A stretch of 45,778 bases of DNA. Origin: Acidimicrobiales bacterium. GTDB lineage: Bacteria; Actinomycetota; Acidimicrobiia; Acidimicrobiales; SZUA-35. Below, piece after piece: positions 8,686 through 17,181 of the stretch; position 1 is the first letter of the stretch, and every line of letters begins with the position of its first letter. The notes below the pieces were generated by a model. That model saw only the letters and a program-made list of their open reading frames with translations, had not been told where the DNA came from and made no database searches. The stretch spans positions 1-45,778 of the forward strand of contig JAHDBV010000029.1 of NCBI GenBank assembly GCA_020630195.1. The letters are read 5' to 3'. A program made the translations under genes and the position numbers.

Positions 8686-8757
8686 GCCCTCGTAGCTCAG
8701 GGGATAGAGCATCGGCCTCCGGAGCCGTGTGCGCAGGTTCGAATCCTGCCGAGGGCG
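8686..8757 (+). tRNA. tRNA-Arg (anticodon CCG)
   Basis: A cloverleaf can be drawn by eye. The acceptor stem is GCCCTCG/CGAGGGC with G as discriminator, and the D arm is GCTC-AGGGGATA-GAGC. The anticodon loop CTCCGGA sits on a CGGC/GCCG stem with one T-T mismatch at the outer pair. The T arm is GCAGG-TTCGAAT-CCTGC. CCA is not encoded. It reads CGG. Confidence 0.95.
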
Positions 8758-8765
8758 CACAGCGC

Positions 8766-8799
8766 CGAAGCCCCCGAGCCACCAGGTTCGGGGGCTTCG
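8766..8799 (+). terminator. strong hairpin after tRNA-Arg
   Basis: CGAAGCCCCCGA and TCGGGGGCTTCG form a perfect 12-bp stem with a 10-nt loop, starting 8 nt after the tRNA. Only a weak T-rich run follows, as is common in high-GC actinobacteria. It is probably the tRNA terminator. Confidence 0.8.
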
Positions 8800-9108
8800 T
8801 CGTTCTCGGGGACTGCCGGAGTGGCGTGTAGCCCCGCCGCCACAACGATTACCAGCGCCACCCGGACCGACGGCTGGAGTAAGGGCGGGCGAACGTGGTT
8901 GAGAACTGCCCGCATGGTCATTCAAATCGGCTCTGGGAGCCGCCTGCGAAACCACTAAGAAGGCCGACCGGCGCGGGTGAGTGACCTCGTTTCTACTACA
9001 TCCTCTGAGGCCGGCTCCTATGGCTGCCGGCGTGGCGGATCCACCGCCGATCGGGGGCCTACCCGGAAAGCGCGATCCCGCGGTCATGGGCTGGGGGATA
9101 CTTGTGCC
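8800..9108. other. intergenic stretch, no gene recognised
   Basis: 309 bases between the tRNA terminator and the SEC-C gene. The frame of the next gene is open from a GTG at 8977, but the encoded residues look non-coding and the ATG at 9109 is the better start. No copy of the tRNA 3' end, no insertion-sequence ends and no convincing promoter beyond a GATACT 6 nt before ATG 9109. Base composition is already lower in GC in the second half. Confidence 0.4.
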
Positions 9109-9957
9109 ATGAGCGACGCCAAGCGCAACACAACTCCACAGGAGCTTCTTGGCCGACTCGCAGACTCGATCGAAAGCCTTGACTCCGCCTGCGCTCGCTA
9201 TTCAAACCACGTCTCTCGAGTTAAGGCGCAGTGGCCAGAGGATCTGGAGGCCGTCGAAAACCCGTTCGACCTCCCGAGTCCGAGCCCGACGGGAGCGATC
9301 GTTGATGCTGCTGTCCAGCTTCGCGCACTGGTCACGAAGGGGCAGGGGAACAGTCTGCTCTTCAGGACGGCTGAGCTCACCAGCGTGAGCGAGTTGTCTA
9401 TGACTGTCTCGGCGCCAGCCAGCCCACCGCCCTACTACTTCGAGAAGGTGGTCACGAGTCACATCGCTGTCGGCAGCCTGCCGATGAGCGATGACACCCA
9501 CGAACAATCAGTTTCCCTAGCTGAGCTACTGGAGGCGAAGTGCGTTTGTCTTCTCGACGAGAACCTCGGCGAGATCGACATGACTTGGGAGGGCCTGGTC
9601 AAGCAGTATGCAAACAAGCTGGGAGCCCACGTCGACGAACGCAGACCGCTCGAATGGGATGTGCTGAACGGCGTTCACCTCGCTGACGTACCCGTTATGC
9701 CGTTTCTCCTATACCGGCTCGCTACCGCAGTCGGCGAACTAGGGAACCGGGTCCTCACGGCGGGGGGTCTCCCGGAAGTCTTGCGGGACGCGCCAACTTG
9801 GCCGGCTGGTACCGAAGTATCGGCAGCGATCATGACCCAAACCGCAAAGCGCCCAGACTTCCGGATCAAGTCCAACGACCCCTGCCCGTGCGGCTCGGGT
9901 CGGAAGTGGAAGCGCTGCCATAGAGGTCGCAGTGCTGCCAAACCCCTCGCTGGTTAA
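9109..9957 (+). CDS. uncharacterised protein with C-terminal SEC-C zinc motif
   Basis: 282 residues from ATG 9109. The only recognisable part is the C-terminal NDPCPCGSGRKWKRCHRG, the SEC-C motif, which binds zinc through three Cys and one His and is found at the end of SecA and on many unrelated proteins. The N-terminal 255 residues (helical start, then mixed, with PPPYYFEKVV near 108) match no family I recognise. Codon use is clearly unlike its neighbours: many A/T third positions (TCA, CGA, ATT, AGT) and lower GC. Together with its place just after a tRNA gene, this suggests acquisition by transfer. SEC-C proteins of unknown function are often accessory genes; no function is assigned. Confidence 0.8.
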   Translation: MSDAKRNTTPQELLGRLADSIESLDSACARYSNHVSRVKAQWPEDLEAVENPFDLPSPSPTGAIVDAAVQLRALVTKGQGNSLLFRTAELTSVSELSMTVSAPASPPPYYFEKVVTSHIAVGSLPMSDDTHEQSVSLAELLEAKCVCLLDENLGEIDMTWEGLVKQYANKLGAHVDERRPLEWDVLNGVHLADVPVMPFLLYRLATAVGELGNRVLTAGGLPEVLRDAPTWPAGTEVSAAIMTQTAKRPDFRIKSNDPCPCGSGRKWKRCHRGRSAAKPLAG

Positions 9958-10012
9958 CGACCGTCGACCTGCGCCTGGGATCCGCCTCCCCGTGTCGTGG
10001 CAGGGTAGGACC

Positions 10013-10600
10013 ATGGATCTCAACTCCCCGGCGACCGCGCTGATCCGCTACTCCGAGGTCGCCCACGACACGTTGCGCTGGAAGCTCGAGGGCGTCGACG
10101 AGTACGACCTGCGCCGACCACTCACGCCCACCGGCACCAACCTCCTCGGCGTCGTCAAGCACCTCGGCTGGGTCGAGCTGGAGTACTTCGGCCTCGTGTT
10201 CGACCGGCCGCACCCGTTCGGGGCGTCGCCGTCGCACGACGTCCCGAACTCCGACATGTACGCCACCGCCGACGAATCGGTCGACGACATCATGGGCCTC
10301 CTCGACGGGGCCCAGGCGCAGATGCGATCGGCCCTCGAGGAACTCCCGCTCGACCACGAGGGTCGGGTCCCGTGGTGGGGCGACGCGGGCAACCCCGTGA
10401 CGCTCCACCGGATCGCCGTGCACATGCTCGCCGAGATCAACCGCCACGTCGGCCAGATCGACATCCTGCGGGAGCAACTCGACGGCGATGCCGGCTACCG
10501 GCCGGGTGTCACCAACATGCCCGGCCCCGACGAGTTCGACTGGGCCGGCTACTGCGACCAGCTCGAGGCGATCGCCCGTGAGGCGACCGGTCGGAGCTGA
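10013..10600 (+). CDS. DinB-superfamily (DUF664-like) protein
   Basis: 195 residues from ATG 10013 with an AGGGTAGG-like site just upstream. The four-helix DinB/YfiT fold is indicated by the N-terminal helix (LIRYSEVAHDTLRWKLEGV), VVKHLGWVELEYFG (about 48-61) and HRIAVHMLAEINRHVGQIDI near 138-157, whose spaced His residues supply the metal site. Actinobacterial members include thiol-dependent transferases, but the substrate of this one cannot be read from sequence. GC content is back to the local norm, unlike the preceding gene. Confidence 0.8.
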   Translation: MDLNSPATALIRYSEVAHDTLRWKLEGVDEYDLRRPLTPTGTNLLGVVKHLGWVELEYFGLVFDRPHPFGASPSHDVPNSDMYATADESVDDIMGLLDGAQAQMRSALEELPLDHEGRVPWWGDAGNPVTLHRIAVHMLAEINRHVGQIDILREQLDGDAGYRPGVTNMPGPDEFDWAGYCDQLEAIAREATGRS

Positions 10601-10618
10601 CCCTGCGAGGCGCCGACC

Positions 10619-12421
10619 TCAGCCGTAGGCCTCCGCCTGCTTCCGGAACATCTCGGCGTAGCGGCCCCCGGCGGCGTAGAGCTCTTCGTGACCACCGACC
10701 TCGGCGACCCGCCCCTCGTCGAGCACGACGATCGTGTCGGCCATCCGCACCGACGAGAACCGGTGCGAGATCAACACCGTGATCGCGCCCCGCCGGCCGA
10801 TCTCTGCCGCGGTCGCCTGGTAGCGCTCGAACAACGCCTGCTCCGCCGCCGGGTCGAGCGCCGCACTGGGCTCGTCGAGCACGAGCAGCAGGGGCCGCTC
10901 GACCATCATCCCCCGGCTGATCGCGAGCCGCTGCCACTGTCCACCGGAGAGCTGTCGGCCCTCGTGGTAGGTCGTGCCGAGCAGGGTGTCGAGCCCGTCC
11001 GGCAACTGATCGACGACCGCAGCGGCACCGCCATGGTCGATGGCCGTGCCGATCCGGGCGCGGTCGGCGAGTGCCTCGTGGTCACCGAGGCCGACCGAGG
11101 TGGCGACGTCGGTCTCGATCCGGAGGAAGTCCTGGACCGTGCCACCGACACGGGCCTGCCAGTCGTCGAGCGAGATCTCGGTGAGGTCGACACCGTCGAC
11201 CGTGATCCGCCCGGTGTCGGGTCGGTAGAAGCCCATGAGCAGCTTCACGAGTGTGGTCTTGCCGGCTCCGTTGTCGCCGACCACCGCCACCGTCTCCCCG
11301 GCGGCGAGCTCGAGGTCGACCCCCGACAACACCGGCGTGTCGGTGCCGGGGTAGGCGAACGCAACACCCTCCAGCCGGAGTCCATCCCGGAGCTCGTCGG
11401 GAGATGCGGCGCGGCCGGTCGACGCGGCGACGGCGTCGCGATGCAGGTCCTCCAACCAGAGGAACCGGTCGGCGGTGCGGAGCGCCGACGCCGCCCGCCG
11501 TGCGGCCTCGGCGGTCTGGTGCACGGTGCCGCGCACCATGAGGGCGAGCTGCGAGACGAGCACGATGTCACCGACCGTCGCCCGGCCGTCGAGGGCGAGC
11601 TGCGCCGTCAGCAACAACGCCCCGACGTAGCCGGCGGTCAGCGCCAACCAGCCGACCGACGCCAACGCCGCCGCCCGCACCGCACCGCCGAGCTGCACGT
11701 CGCTCACCTGACGCCACAGATCGTCGGCTCGCTCGTCGATCGCCTCGGAGGCGTCGAACACCCGCAGCTCCATCGCCGCCTTCGGATCGAGGAACAACCC
11801 GTGCAACATCGTCGACGCCCGTTGCCGCTCCGCCGCAACGGCCTTCGCCCGGTCGACGAATCGCTCCGAGCGCGGGACCAACACCGTCGTCGGCACCGCA
11901 CACAGCGGGGTGAGCACGAGCAGCGGATGCACCGTCGCCAGCAGCCAGACCGAGGCGCCGAGGCTGATGGTCAACGACGCCACGCTCGTCACGGTGAACA
12001 CGGCCCGCATGAGCGAGCTGCCGCTCCCCCGCACCAGGGCGAGGCGATCGAGGAAGTCGGGATTCTCGAGGTGTTCGATGCCAGGGATCGAGGCGGTGAG
12101 CTCGAGGCTGTTGCGGTCGATCAGCACCCCGACCTCGTTGCTCACGACGTGCTGGGCATCACCCATCGCCCGACCGGCCGCACCGAGCAGGCCCGCGCCG
12201 AGCCCGCCGACGGCGGCCGCCAGAACCACGGTGGTCGCCGTCGTGCCGACGGCAGCGTCGACCAACCACTTGAGCGCCACGCTCTGGATCGCACCGGCGA
12301 CCGCGGCGAGCACGAGCATCGTGAGGATCCAGACGAGCAGTCGCCGCTCGGCCTGCCGCACGACCCGCAGCATGAGCCCGAGCCGCCGCCGGGTGGTCGC
12401 CCGGTCGTCGATCGCCGTCAT
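10619..12421 (-). CDS. ABC exporter half-transporter (TMD-NBD)
   Basis: 600 residues: an N-terminal membrane domain (about 1-330, with hydrophobic helices near 30-50, 65-85, 150-185 and 255-290) and a C-terminal nucleotide-binding domain. The latter has Walker A VGDNGAGKTTLVKLL, the signature LSGGQWQRLAISRGM, Walker B LLLVLDEPSAALDP with catalytic Glu, and the H-loop LISHRFSS. ATG 12421 overlaps the stop of the preceding half-transporter (ATGA), so the two probably form a heterodimeric exporter. Substrate unknown; no peptide precursor or modifying enzyme is adjacent. Confidence 0.88.
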   Translation of the reverse strand: MTAIDDRATTRRRLGLMLRVVRQAERRLLVWILTMLVLAAVAGAIQSVALKWLVDAAVGTTATTVVLAAAVGGLGAGLLGAAGRAMGDAQHVVSNEVGVLIDRNSLELTASIPGIEHLENPDFLDRLALVRGSGSSLMRAVFTVTSVASLTISLGASVWLLATVHPLLVLTPLCAVPTTVLVPRSERFVDRAKAVAAERQRASTMLHGLFLDPKAAMELRVFDASEAIDERADDLWRQVSDVQLGGAVRAAALASVGWLALTAGYVGALLLTAQLALDGRATVGDIVLVSQLALMVRGTVHQTAEAARRAASALRTADRFLWLEDLHRDAVAASTGRAASPDELRDGLRLEGVAFAYPGTDTPVLSGVDLELAAGETVAVVGDNGAGKTTLVKLLMGFYRPDTGRITVDGVDLTEISLDDWQARVGGTVQDFLRIETDVATSVGLGDHEALADRARIGTAIDHGGAAAVVDQLPDGLDTLLGTTYHEGRQLSGGQWQRLAISRGMMVERPLLLVLDEPSAALDPAAEQALFERYQATAAEIGRRGAITVLISHRFSSVRMADTIVVLDEGRVAEVGGHEELYAAGGRYAEMFRKQAEAYG

Positions 12422-14274
12422 CGCTCGGCCTCGTCATCAAGCGGCTCCCCGACGCCATCGCGGAAGCGATCGGCCTGGAGGTCGTAGAGCCGGGCGTAGA
12501 TGCCACCGGCCGCGTGGAGCTCAGCGTGTGAGCCGTCCTCGACGACCGCACCGTCGGCCAGCACGATGATGCGTTCGGCCCGACGGACCGTCGAGAACCG
12601 ATGCGACACGACGATGGCCGTCGCACCGGTGGCGTGGTCGAGGAGCTGGTCGAACAGTTCGACCTCGGCGTCCACGTCGAGGCTGGCGGTCGGTTCGTCG
12701 AGTACGAGCACCTGCCCCCCGACCGACGCCGCGTACAGCGCCCGGGCCAGGGCGATCCGCTGCCACTGTCCACCCGACAGGTCGGCCCCTCCGGTGAACG
12801 ACCGCGACAGCACGGTCTCGGTGCCGGACGGCAGGCCGGCCACGATCTCGCTCGCACCCGCCGCCGCGAGCGCCCGCTCGACGAGACCCGCGACGTCGGC
12901 GTGATCCGGTGCGGCGAGGGCGACGTTGTCGTTGGCCGACAACGGGAACCGGGTGAAGTCCTGGAAGATCACGGCGAGCCGGGCCCGCCACGCGACCGGA
13001 TCGAGCTCAGCGAGATCGACGCCGTCGACGGTGATCCGTCCCGCCGTCGGCTCGTAGAACCCGGCGAGCAGCTTCAGCAACGTCGTCTTGCCGGCGCCGT
13101 TCTCGCCGACGAGGGCGACGGACTGTCCGGGCCGGATCGTCAGGTCGAGGCCGTCAAGGACCGGCTGGTCGTGCCCGGGATAGGCGAACCCGACCGACTC
13201 GAACCGGATCGTCGGGACCTCGTCGGTCGACTCGAACGAGCGGCGCCGAGCATGTGCGACGACCTCCTCGTCGTGGAACACCCGCAGCCGTTCGACCGCC
13301 CCGAGCTGCGGCACCGCCGCCTCGATGGAGAACGCCTCCCACCCCATCGCCGCCAACACCCGGGCCACGGCGACCACACCACCGAGCGCCGCAGCCAGAC
13401 CGACGGCATCGATCTCGCCGTCGACCGCGAGGCGACCGAGCAGCAGGAACGGGACCAGCGCACCGACCGCGTTGAGGACGAACACCTTCCAGTGCAGCGA
13501 CTGCGCCCCCAGCAGCACCTTCGACAGCTCCGCCACCGGGACCCGACCGTGCCGGTGGAACCGCTCGACCGCCCAGCCGCCGAACCCGAACAGCCGGATC
13601 TCCTGCGCTCCCGCCGGCGAGGCGATCACGTCCGACCAGTACGACGCGGCCCGTCCCTCCCCCGTGGTGTCGACCATGCCTGAGGCGATGGCCGACGCGT
13701 AGTGCCGACGCAGCAGGCTCCGCTGCCAGAACACACACCCGAAGCTCACGACCGCGGCGAGCACCGAGTAGCGCACGATCACCGCTGCAGCGGCGACGGC
13801 GCCGACCATGCGGGCGAGGATCCAGAGCTGGCCCTCGGCGCCGGCGCCCATGTTGAACAGGTAGGCGTTCTCGACCGGCAGGGCGGCGGCGTCGCGCACG
13901 ACCTGGCTCTCGAGGTGTTCGATGCCCGGCCGGGCCGAGACCGAGCGACGGATCGTGCGACGGACCTCGCCGTTGACCCGGGACGCCACCCAGTTCCGGA
14001 ACGGGACGAGCAGCGACTGCGCCACCTGGTCGAGCGTCAGCAGCAGGCCGACCAACGCCAGCGGCACGGCGACGTCGGCGAGTGAACCGTCGGACGCAGC
14101 GACCACGACGACCCGTTCGACGAGCCACGCCACGGCCAAGGCGGTCGCCGCCGGCAGCAGCGAGGCCGCCACCATGGCGCTGGCGAGCAGGACGATCGCC
14201 GATCGGGGAACGACGCCCAACAGGCGGAGCAGACCGACACGATCCGTCACGAGCTGACGAGACGATCCGAGCAC
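12418..14274 (-). CDS. ABC exporter half-transporter (TMD-NBD), partner
   Basis: 618 residues from GTG 14274, chosen because GGGGGAGG lies 5 nt upstream; the open frame extends further to 14370 without a better site. The N-terminal membrane domain (about 1-330) includes the PGIEHLE segment also present in its partner, which shows common ancestry. The NBD has Walker A VGENGAGKTTLLKLL, LSGGQWQRIALARAL, Walker B VLVLDEPTASLDV and VVSHRFST. Both NBDs of the pair keep the catalytic Glu and the His, so neither site looks degenerate. Lipid, drug or peptide export are all possible. Confidence 0.88.
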   Translation of the reverse strand: MLGSSRQLVTDRVGLLRLLGVVPRSAIVLLASAMVAASLLPAATALAVAWLVERVVVVAASDGSLADVAVPLALVGLLLTLDQVAQSLLVPFRNWVASRVNGEVRRTIRRSVSARPGIEHLESQVVRDAAALPVENAYLFNMGAGAEGQLWILARMVGAVAAAAVIVRYSVLAAVVSFGCVFWQRSLLRRHYASAIASGMVDTTGEGRAASYWSDVIASPAGAQEIRLFGFGGWAVERFHRHGRVPVAELSKVLLGAQSLHWKVFVLNAVGALVPFLLLGRLAVDGEIDAVGLAAALGGVVAVARVLAAMGWEAFSIEAAVPQLGAVERLRVFHDEEVVAHARRRSFESTDEVPTIRFESVGFAYPGHDQPVLDGLDLTIRPGQSVALVGENGAGKTTLLKLLAGFYEPTAGRITVDGVDLAELDPVAWRARLAVIFQDFTRFPLSANDNVALAAPDHADVAGLVERALAAAGASEIVAGLPSGTETVLSRSFTGGADLSGGQWQRIALARALYAASVGGQVLVLDEPTASLDVDAEVELFDQLLDHATGATAIVVSHRFSTVRRAERIIVLADGAVVEDGSHAELHAAGGIYARLYDLQADRFRDGVGEPLDDEAER

Positions 14275-14311
14275 AGCGACCTCCCCCGGGCCGCACCCTA
14301 CGTCGACGAGC

Positions 14312-14344
14312 CTCGGGCCGCCCGGGAGTTCCGGACGGCCCGAG
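14312..14344 (-). terminator. hairpin between the sigma operon and ABC operon
   Basis: CTCGGGCCG and CGGCCCGAG form a perfect 9-bp stem around a 15-nt loop. It is the second of two hairpins met when leaving the sigma/membrane-partner operon on the minus strand. No U tract. Confidence 0.4.
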
Positions 14345-14355
14345 TGCCAGGTGGT

Positions 14356-14380
14356 CGGCCTGCCCTTCACCGACAGGCCG
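14356..14380 (-). terminator. hairpin just after the anti-sigma-like gene
   Basis: CGGCCTG and CAGGCCG form a 7-bp stem with an 11-nt loop, starting 7 nt after the stop codon at 14388. A probable terminator of the sigma/anti-sigma unit, without a U tract. Confidence 0.45.
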
Positions 14381-14387
14381 TCAGCGA

Positions 14388-15320
14388 TCAGTCGTCGTCG
14401 CGCTCCTCGAGGTCGTCGCCCTCATCGGCATCGTCATCGAGGTCGTCGTCCGCCTCATCGGCGCCGTCCGCCTCATCGGCATCGTCTACCTCGTCGGCCT
14501 CGTCAGCCTCGTCGTCGTCGGCATCGTCGTTGCGGTCGTCCGAGTCGTCGTCATCGAGATCGAGATCGTCGCTCTTGTCCCGCACCCGCACGCGGATCTC
14601 ACCGTCCTCTCGTTCGATGTCGACATCGATGCGACGCCCGTCGGCGGCCCGGAACGACAGGTCGACCTCACCCGGGGTGCTCTCGTCGATCACCTGCCAC
14701 TCGGCGCTGGCGTCGACCGACACGAGCGACGGCACGCCGTCGACCACCTGATACGTCACCGAGCCGACCCCGGGAACCGGCACGGTCTCGACACCGTCGA
14801 CCGGCACGACTCCGGTGGTGTCGTCGCTGTTGGTCGACGTGGTCGACGGCGACGTACCCGCCGTCGTCTCGGTCGTCGAGGTCACCGTCACGGAGGTGAC
14901 CGAGGTCGAGGACCCGCCGACCGTGGTCTCGGTCGTGGGGGTCGAGCTGTCGCCCGTGGCCGTGACGAGCACGTCGTCGGACGGCAACGGGTCGGCGACG
15001 ACCACGGCACCGGTGATGGCGGCGGCGGCGACGCCACCGGTCAGGGCGAGCTTGCCGGCGGTGGTGGCGAGCAGGGCGGTCAGTTGGGGAATCATTCGGG
15101 AGGTCTCCTCATCGGGGGTGACCGCGCCCACAACGGCAGGTTCCTCGGCGTGCGAGGGCGACGAGACGAACTCGGCGAGGGCCGCAGAAGGCGCCACGCC
15201 GTCGGTCTCGCCCATCGCCCGCAGCGACACGACGAACTCGCCCAACGGGGAACCGTCATCGGTGCCGTCGGCGAGTCGGTCGAGGTCTCGGCGGGAGTGT
15301 CGTGGTGGGTGATCGGTCAT
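14388..15320 (-). CDS. membrane partner (putative anti-sigma factor) with extremely acidic tail
   Basis: 310 residues, starting 26 nt after the ECF sigma gene. The cytoplasmic N-terminal part (about 1-85, with DLDRLADGTDDGSPLGEF and a second short helix) resembles the small sigma-binding regions of actinobacterial anti-sigma factors, though no zinc motif is present. One membrane helix lies near 88-112 (KLALTGGVAAAAITGAVVVA). A Ser/Thr-rich linker (about 118-170) follows, then a small beta-rich domain (about 172-245), then about 65 residues made almost only of Asp, Glu and Ala. Its anti-sigma role is inferred from gene order and topology. The acidic end would lie outside the membrane. Confidence 0.65.
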   Translation of the reverse strand: MTDHPPRHSRRDLDRLADGTDDGSPLGEFVVSLRAMGETDGVAPSAALAEFVSSPSHAEEPAVVGAVTPDEETSRMIPQLTALLATTAGKLALTGGVAAAAITGAVVVADPLPSDDVLVTATGDSSTPTTETTVGGSSTSVTSVTVTSTTETTAGTSPSTTSTNSDDTTGVVPVDGVETVPVPGVGSVTYQVVDGVPSLVSVDASAEWQVIDESTPGEVDLSFRAADGRRIDVDIEREDGEIRVRVRDKSDDLDLDDDDSDDRNDDADDDEADEADEVDDADEADGADEADDDLDDDADEGDDLEERDDD

Positions 15321-15346
15321 GTCGGTGAGGTCAACGTCGCTGGAGG

Positions 15347-15922
15347 TCAGGAGGGGTACGGGTCGGTCGGGGATTCGTCGAGGAGTCGCTCGAGACGGCG
15401 GAGGGCCCGACGCTGGAGCTGCTTGATCGCCCCACGTCGACGGCCCGTTGCGCTCGCGATCTGATCGATCGTGAGGTCGGCGACGAATCGGAGGGCGAGC
15501 ACCTCGCGCTGCTCGTCGGTGAGGTGGGCGAGCAGGGCGACCACCCGGTCGTCGGAGAACGCCCGGTCGGCATCGAGGGTCACGTCGCCGCCGACGGGAT
15601 CACGCTCCGGTTCGAGCTCGACGGTCGAGGGTCGGCGGGCCGCCCGGCGGACCTCGTCGATCACCCGGTTGCGGGCGATCCGGAACAACCACGCACGGAA
15701 GGCGTCGCCGTCACCCTCGAACGACGGCAGGGCGCGGAAGGCGTTTAGGAACACGTCGTTGACGACGACCTCGACATCGGCCACCCCACGAGCCCGGACG
15801 AAGCCCGTGACGCGGGGGTTCCATCGCCGGAAGAGCTCGTCGAACGCCCAGCCCTCGCCGGCGCGCGCCGAGGCCAGCAGGTCGTCGAGGTCAGCCGACA
15901 TGAGCGGGGTGCGCGGTCGCAT
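15347..15922 (-). CDS. ECF RNA polymerase sigma factor
   Basis: 191 residues. Region 2 runs through AFDELFRRWNPRVTGFVRAR to AFRAWLFRIARNRVIDEVRR (about 27-92) and region 4 through LTDEQREVLALRF and DQIASATGRRRGAIKQLQRR (about 135-178). There is no region 3 and no extra C-terminal domain. Start uncertain: ATG 15922 has a GGAG only 3 nt upstream, while ATG 15901 (MSADLDD) fits the family N-terminus but has no site. The following gene encodes the membrane partner that probably holds it inactive. Target promoter unknown. Confidence 0.93.
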   Translation of the reverse strand: MRPRTPLMSADLDDLLASARAGEGWAFDELFRRWNPRVTGFVRARGVADVEVVVNDVFLNAFRALPSFEGDGDAFRAWLFRIARNRVIDEVRRAARRPSTVELEPERDPVGGDVTLDADRAFSDDRVVALLAHLTDEQREVLALRFVADLTIDQIASATGRRRGAIKQLQRRALRRLERLLDESPTDPYPS

Positions 15923-15979
15923 GCACTCCGCACAACGATGGCATCACCCCGGAGGGGTACGGGTGCGACCCGGGTTTTC

Positions 15980-16852
15980 TCAGCCGACCACGGCGACGTC
16001 GGGTCCGACCGTCGCCGACGGTGCGGTCACGTCCCGATCGAGACGCGTGCGCCGGATCCACTCGGCGAGGGCGACCCCGAGTGGCGCCGAGAACCAGATG
16101 CAGAACTGGAGGGCCCCGGCGTCGACACCCCGGGTGAACGGGCCGAGCACGAACAGCATCACCCGGAACAACCAGAACGCACCCCACATCGAACCGGCGT
16201 AGCGGATCGACCAGATGCGGTGGGCCGCGACGTCGCCGTTGCGGATCTTCATCACCGACATCACGGCGCAACCCCACACGACCAACGACATCGAGGCGAA
16301 GCCCCACGTCGACCAGGCACCCTGGTAGTCCCCGACCGAGCCGTGCTCGGCGGCGAGGAGCATGGCGCACACCGTGCCGACGGTGATCGCACCGAACCCG
16401 ATCCGCCCCACGAGCCGATGCCGGCCACCCGAACCGCCGGGACGGGCCAGCTGGTGGTGCATCAGCAGGAAGGCGATCGTGTTGGCGCCGATGTGGCCGT
16501 AGAGCAGGTTGTTGCGCGACGTCGGCCCGTTGGCGAAGCGTTCGTAGAAGGCGACACCCCACGACGGATGGGCGGCGAACCGGTCGCCCCAGGCCGAGCA
16601 GTCGGCGCACGTCGCCATACCACCCGGGATGTCGGTGGCCGTGACGCCGACGTTGTCGAGCACGTCGTAGATCGCCACGAAGAAGGCGATCGACTCGGCC
16701 TGCCCGTCGATGAAGTAACGCACGTTGAGCACCACGAGCATCGCGAGCCCGAACCGCACGAACCACGTGTAGGACGACGATCGCCATCCGTGGACGAGCA
16801 GGCCCGCCCACACGGTGAGTGCGACGAAGAAGACGATGACGTCGATCGGCAT
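15980..16852 (-). CDS. DUF2306-like integral membrane protein
   Basis: 290 residues with about eight hydrophobic helices, from IDVIVFFVALTVWAGLLVHG at the N-terminus to LQFCIWFSAPLGVALAEWI near 255-273. HRIWSIRYAGSMWGAFWLFR (about 211-230) resembles the conserved core of the DUF2306 family of unknown function. A pair CADC (about 82-85) lies in a loop. AGGGGGA sits 5 nt before ATG 16852. It starts a separate transcript; nothing nearby explains its role. Confidence 0.6.
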   Translation of the reverse strand: MPIDVIVFFVALTVWAGLLVHGWRSSSYTWFVRFGLAMLVVLNVRYFIDGQAESIAFFVAIYDVLDNVGVTATDIPGGMATCADCSAWGDRFAAHPSWGVAFYERFANGPTSRNNLLYGHIGANTIAFLLMHHQLARPGGSGGRHRLVGRIGFGAITVGTVCAMLLAAEHGSVGDYQGAWSTWGFASMSLVVWGCAVMSVMKIRNGDVAAHRIWSIRYAGSMWGAFWLFRVMLFVLGPFTRGVDAGALQFCIWFSAPLGVALAEWIRRTRLDRDVTAPSATVGPDVAVVG

Positions 16853-16924
16853 GACGGTCCCCCTGGACGGGTCACCGCGATCGGTTCGATCCCCCCGGAA
16901 CGTCGTCGCGGCGACCCCTCCGGG

Positions 16925-17181
16925 CTACCACATCCCGGTCACCTGGCGCTCGGGAGCACACGGCCCAGCGGCGACCAAAGGCGACCGCCACAACTCGTCA
17001 CAGACCAGTCGTGACAACCAATGCGTCTCGGAGTCCGACAGGTCCTCGTCGAACACCGAGAGCAAGTCGCCCAGGCCGGCGGTGTCCTCGATCGGCACCA
17101 CGTCGAACCTCGCGGCTTCGAACGTCGAAGCAGCCGGTCTGCTCGTTCCGGACCGTCGGCCGCCAGTCGGGTCACGGTCAT
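16925..17181 (-). pseudogene. small gene with probable frameshift, function unknown
   Basis: Directly after the lipoprotein stop there is an overlapping ATG (TGATG, 17181), beginning MTVTRLAADGPERADRL. That frame then degenerates into Arg/Ser-rich sequence. A second minus-strand frame, open across the same bases, is protein-like from about 17140 down to TAG 16925 (for example DTAGLGDLLSVFDEDL, then THWLSRLVCDELWRSPL). Joined by one shift near 17110-17140 they would give a product of about 85 residues. Alternatively the second frame alone starts at GTG 17101, 6 nt after GAGG, for 58 residues. Whether this is a pseudogene, a sequencing error or a separate small gene cannot be decided here. Confidence 0.4.

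Noticed and set aside
8686..10012. A second attachment site for an element integrated in tRNA-Arg
   Set aside because: No repeat of the tRNA 3' end was found by eye up to the DinB-like gene, and there is no integrase or transposase, so an intact island is not supported.
10619..14274. Lantibiotic or lasso-peptide export cluster
   Set aside because: The ABC pair has no neighbouring precursor peptide, peptidase domain or modification enzyme, so the substrate is left open.
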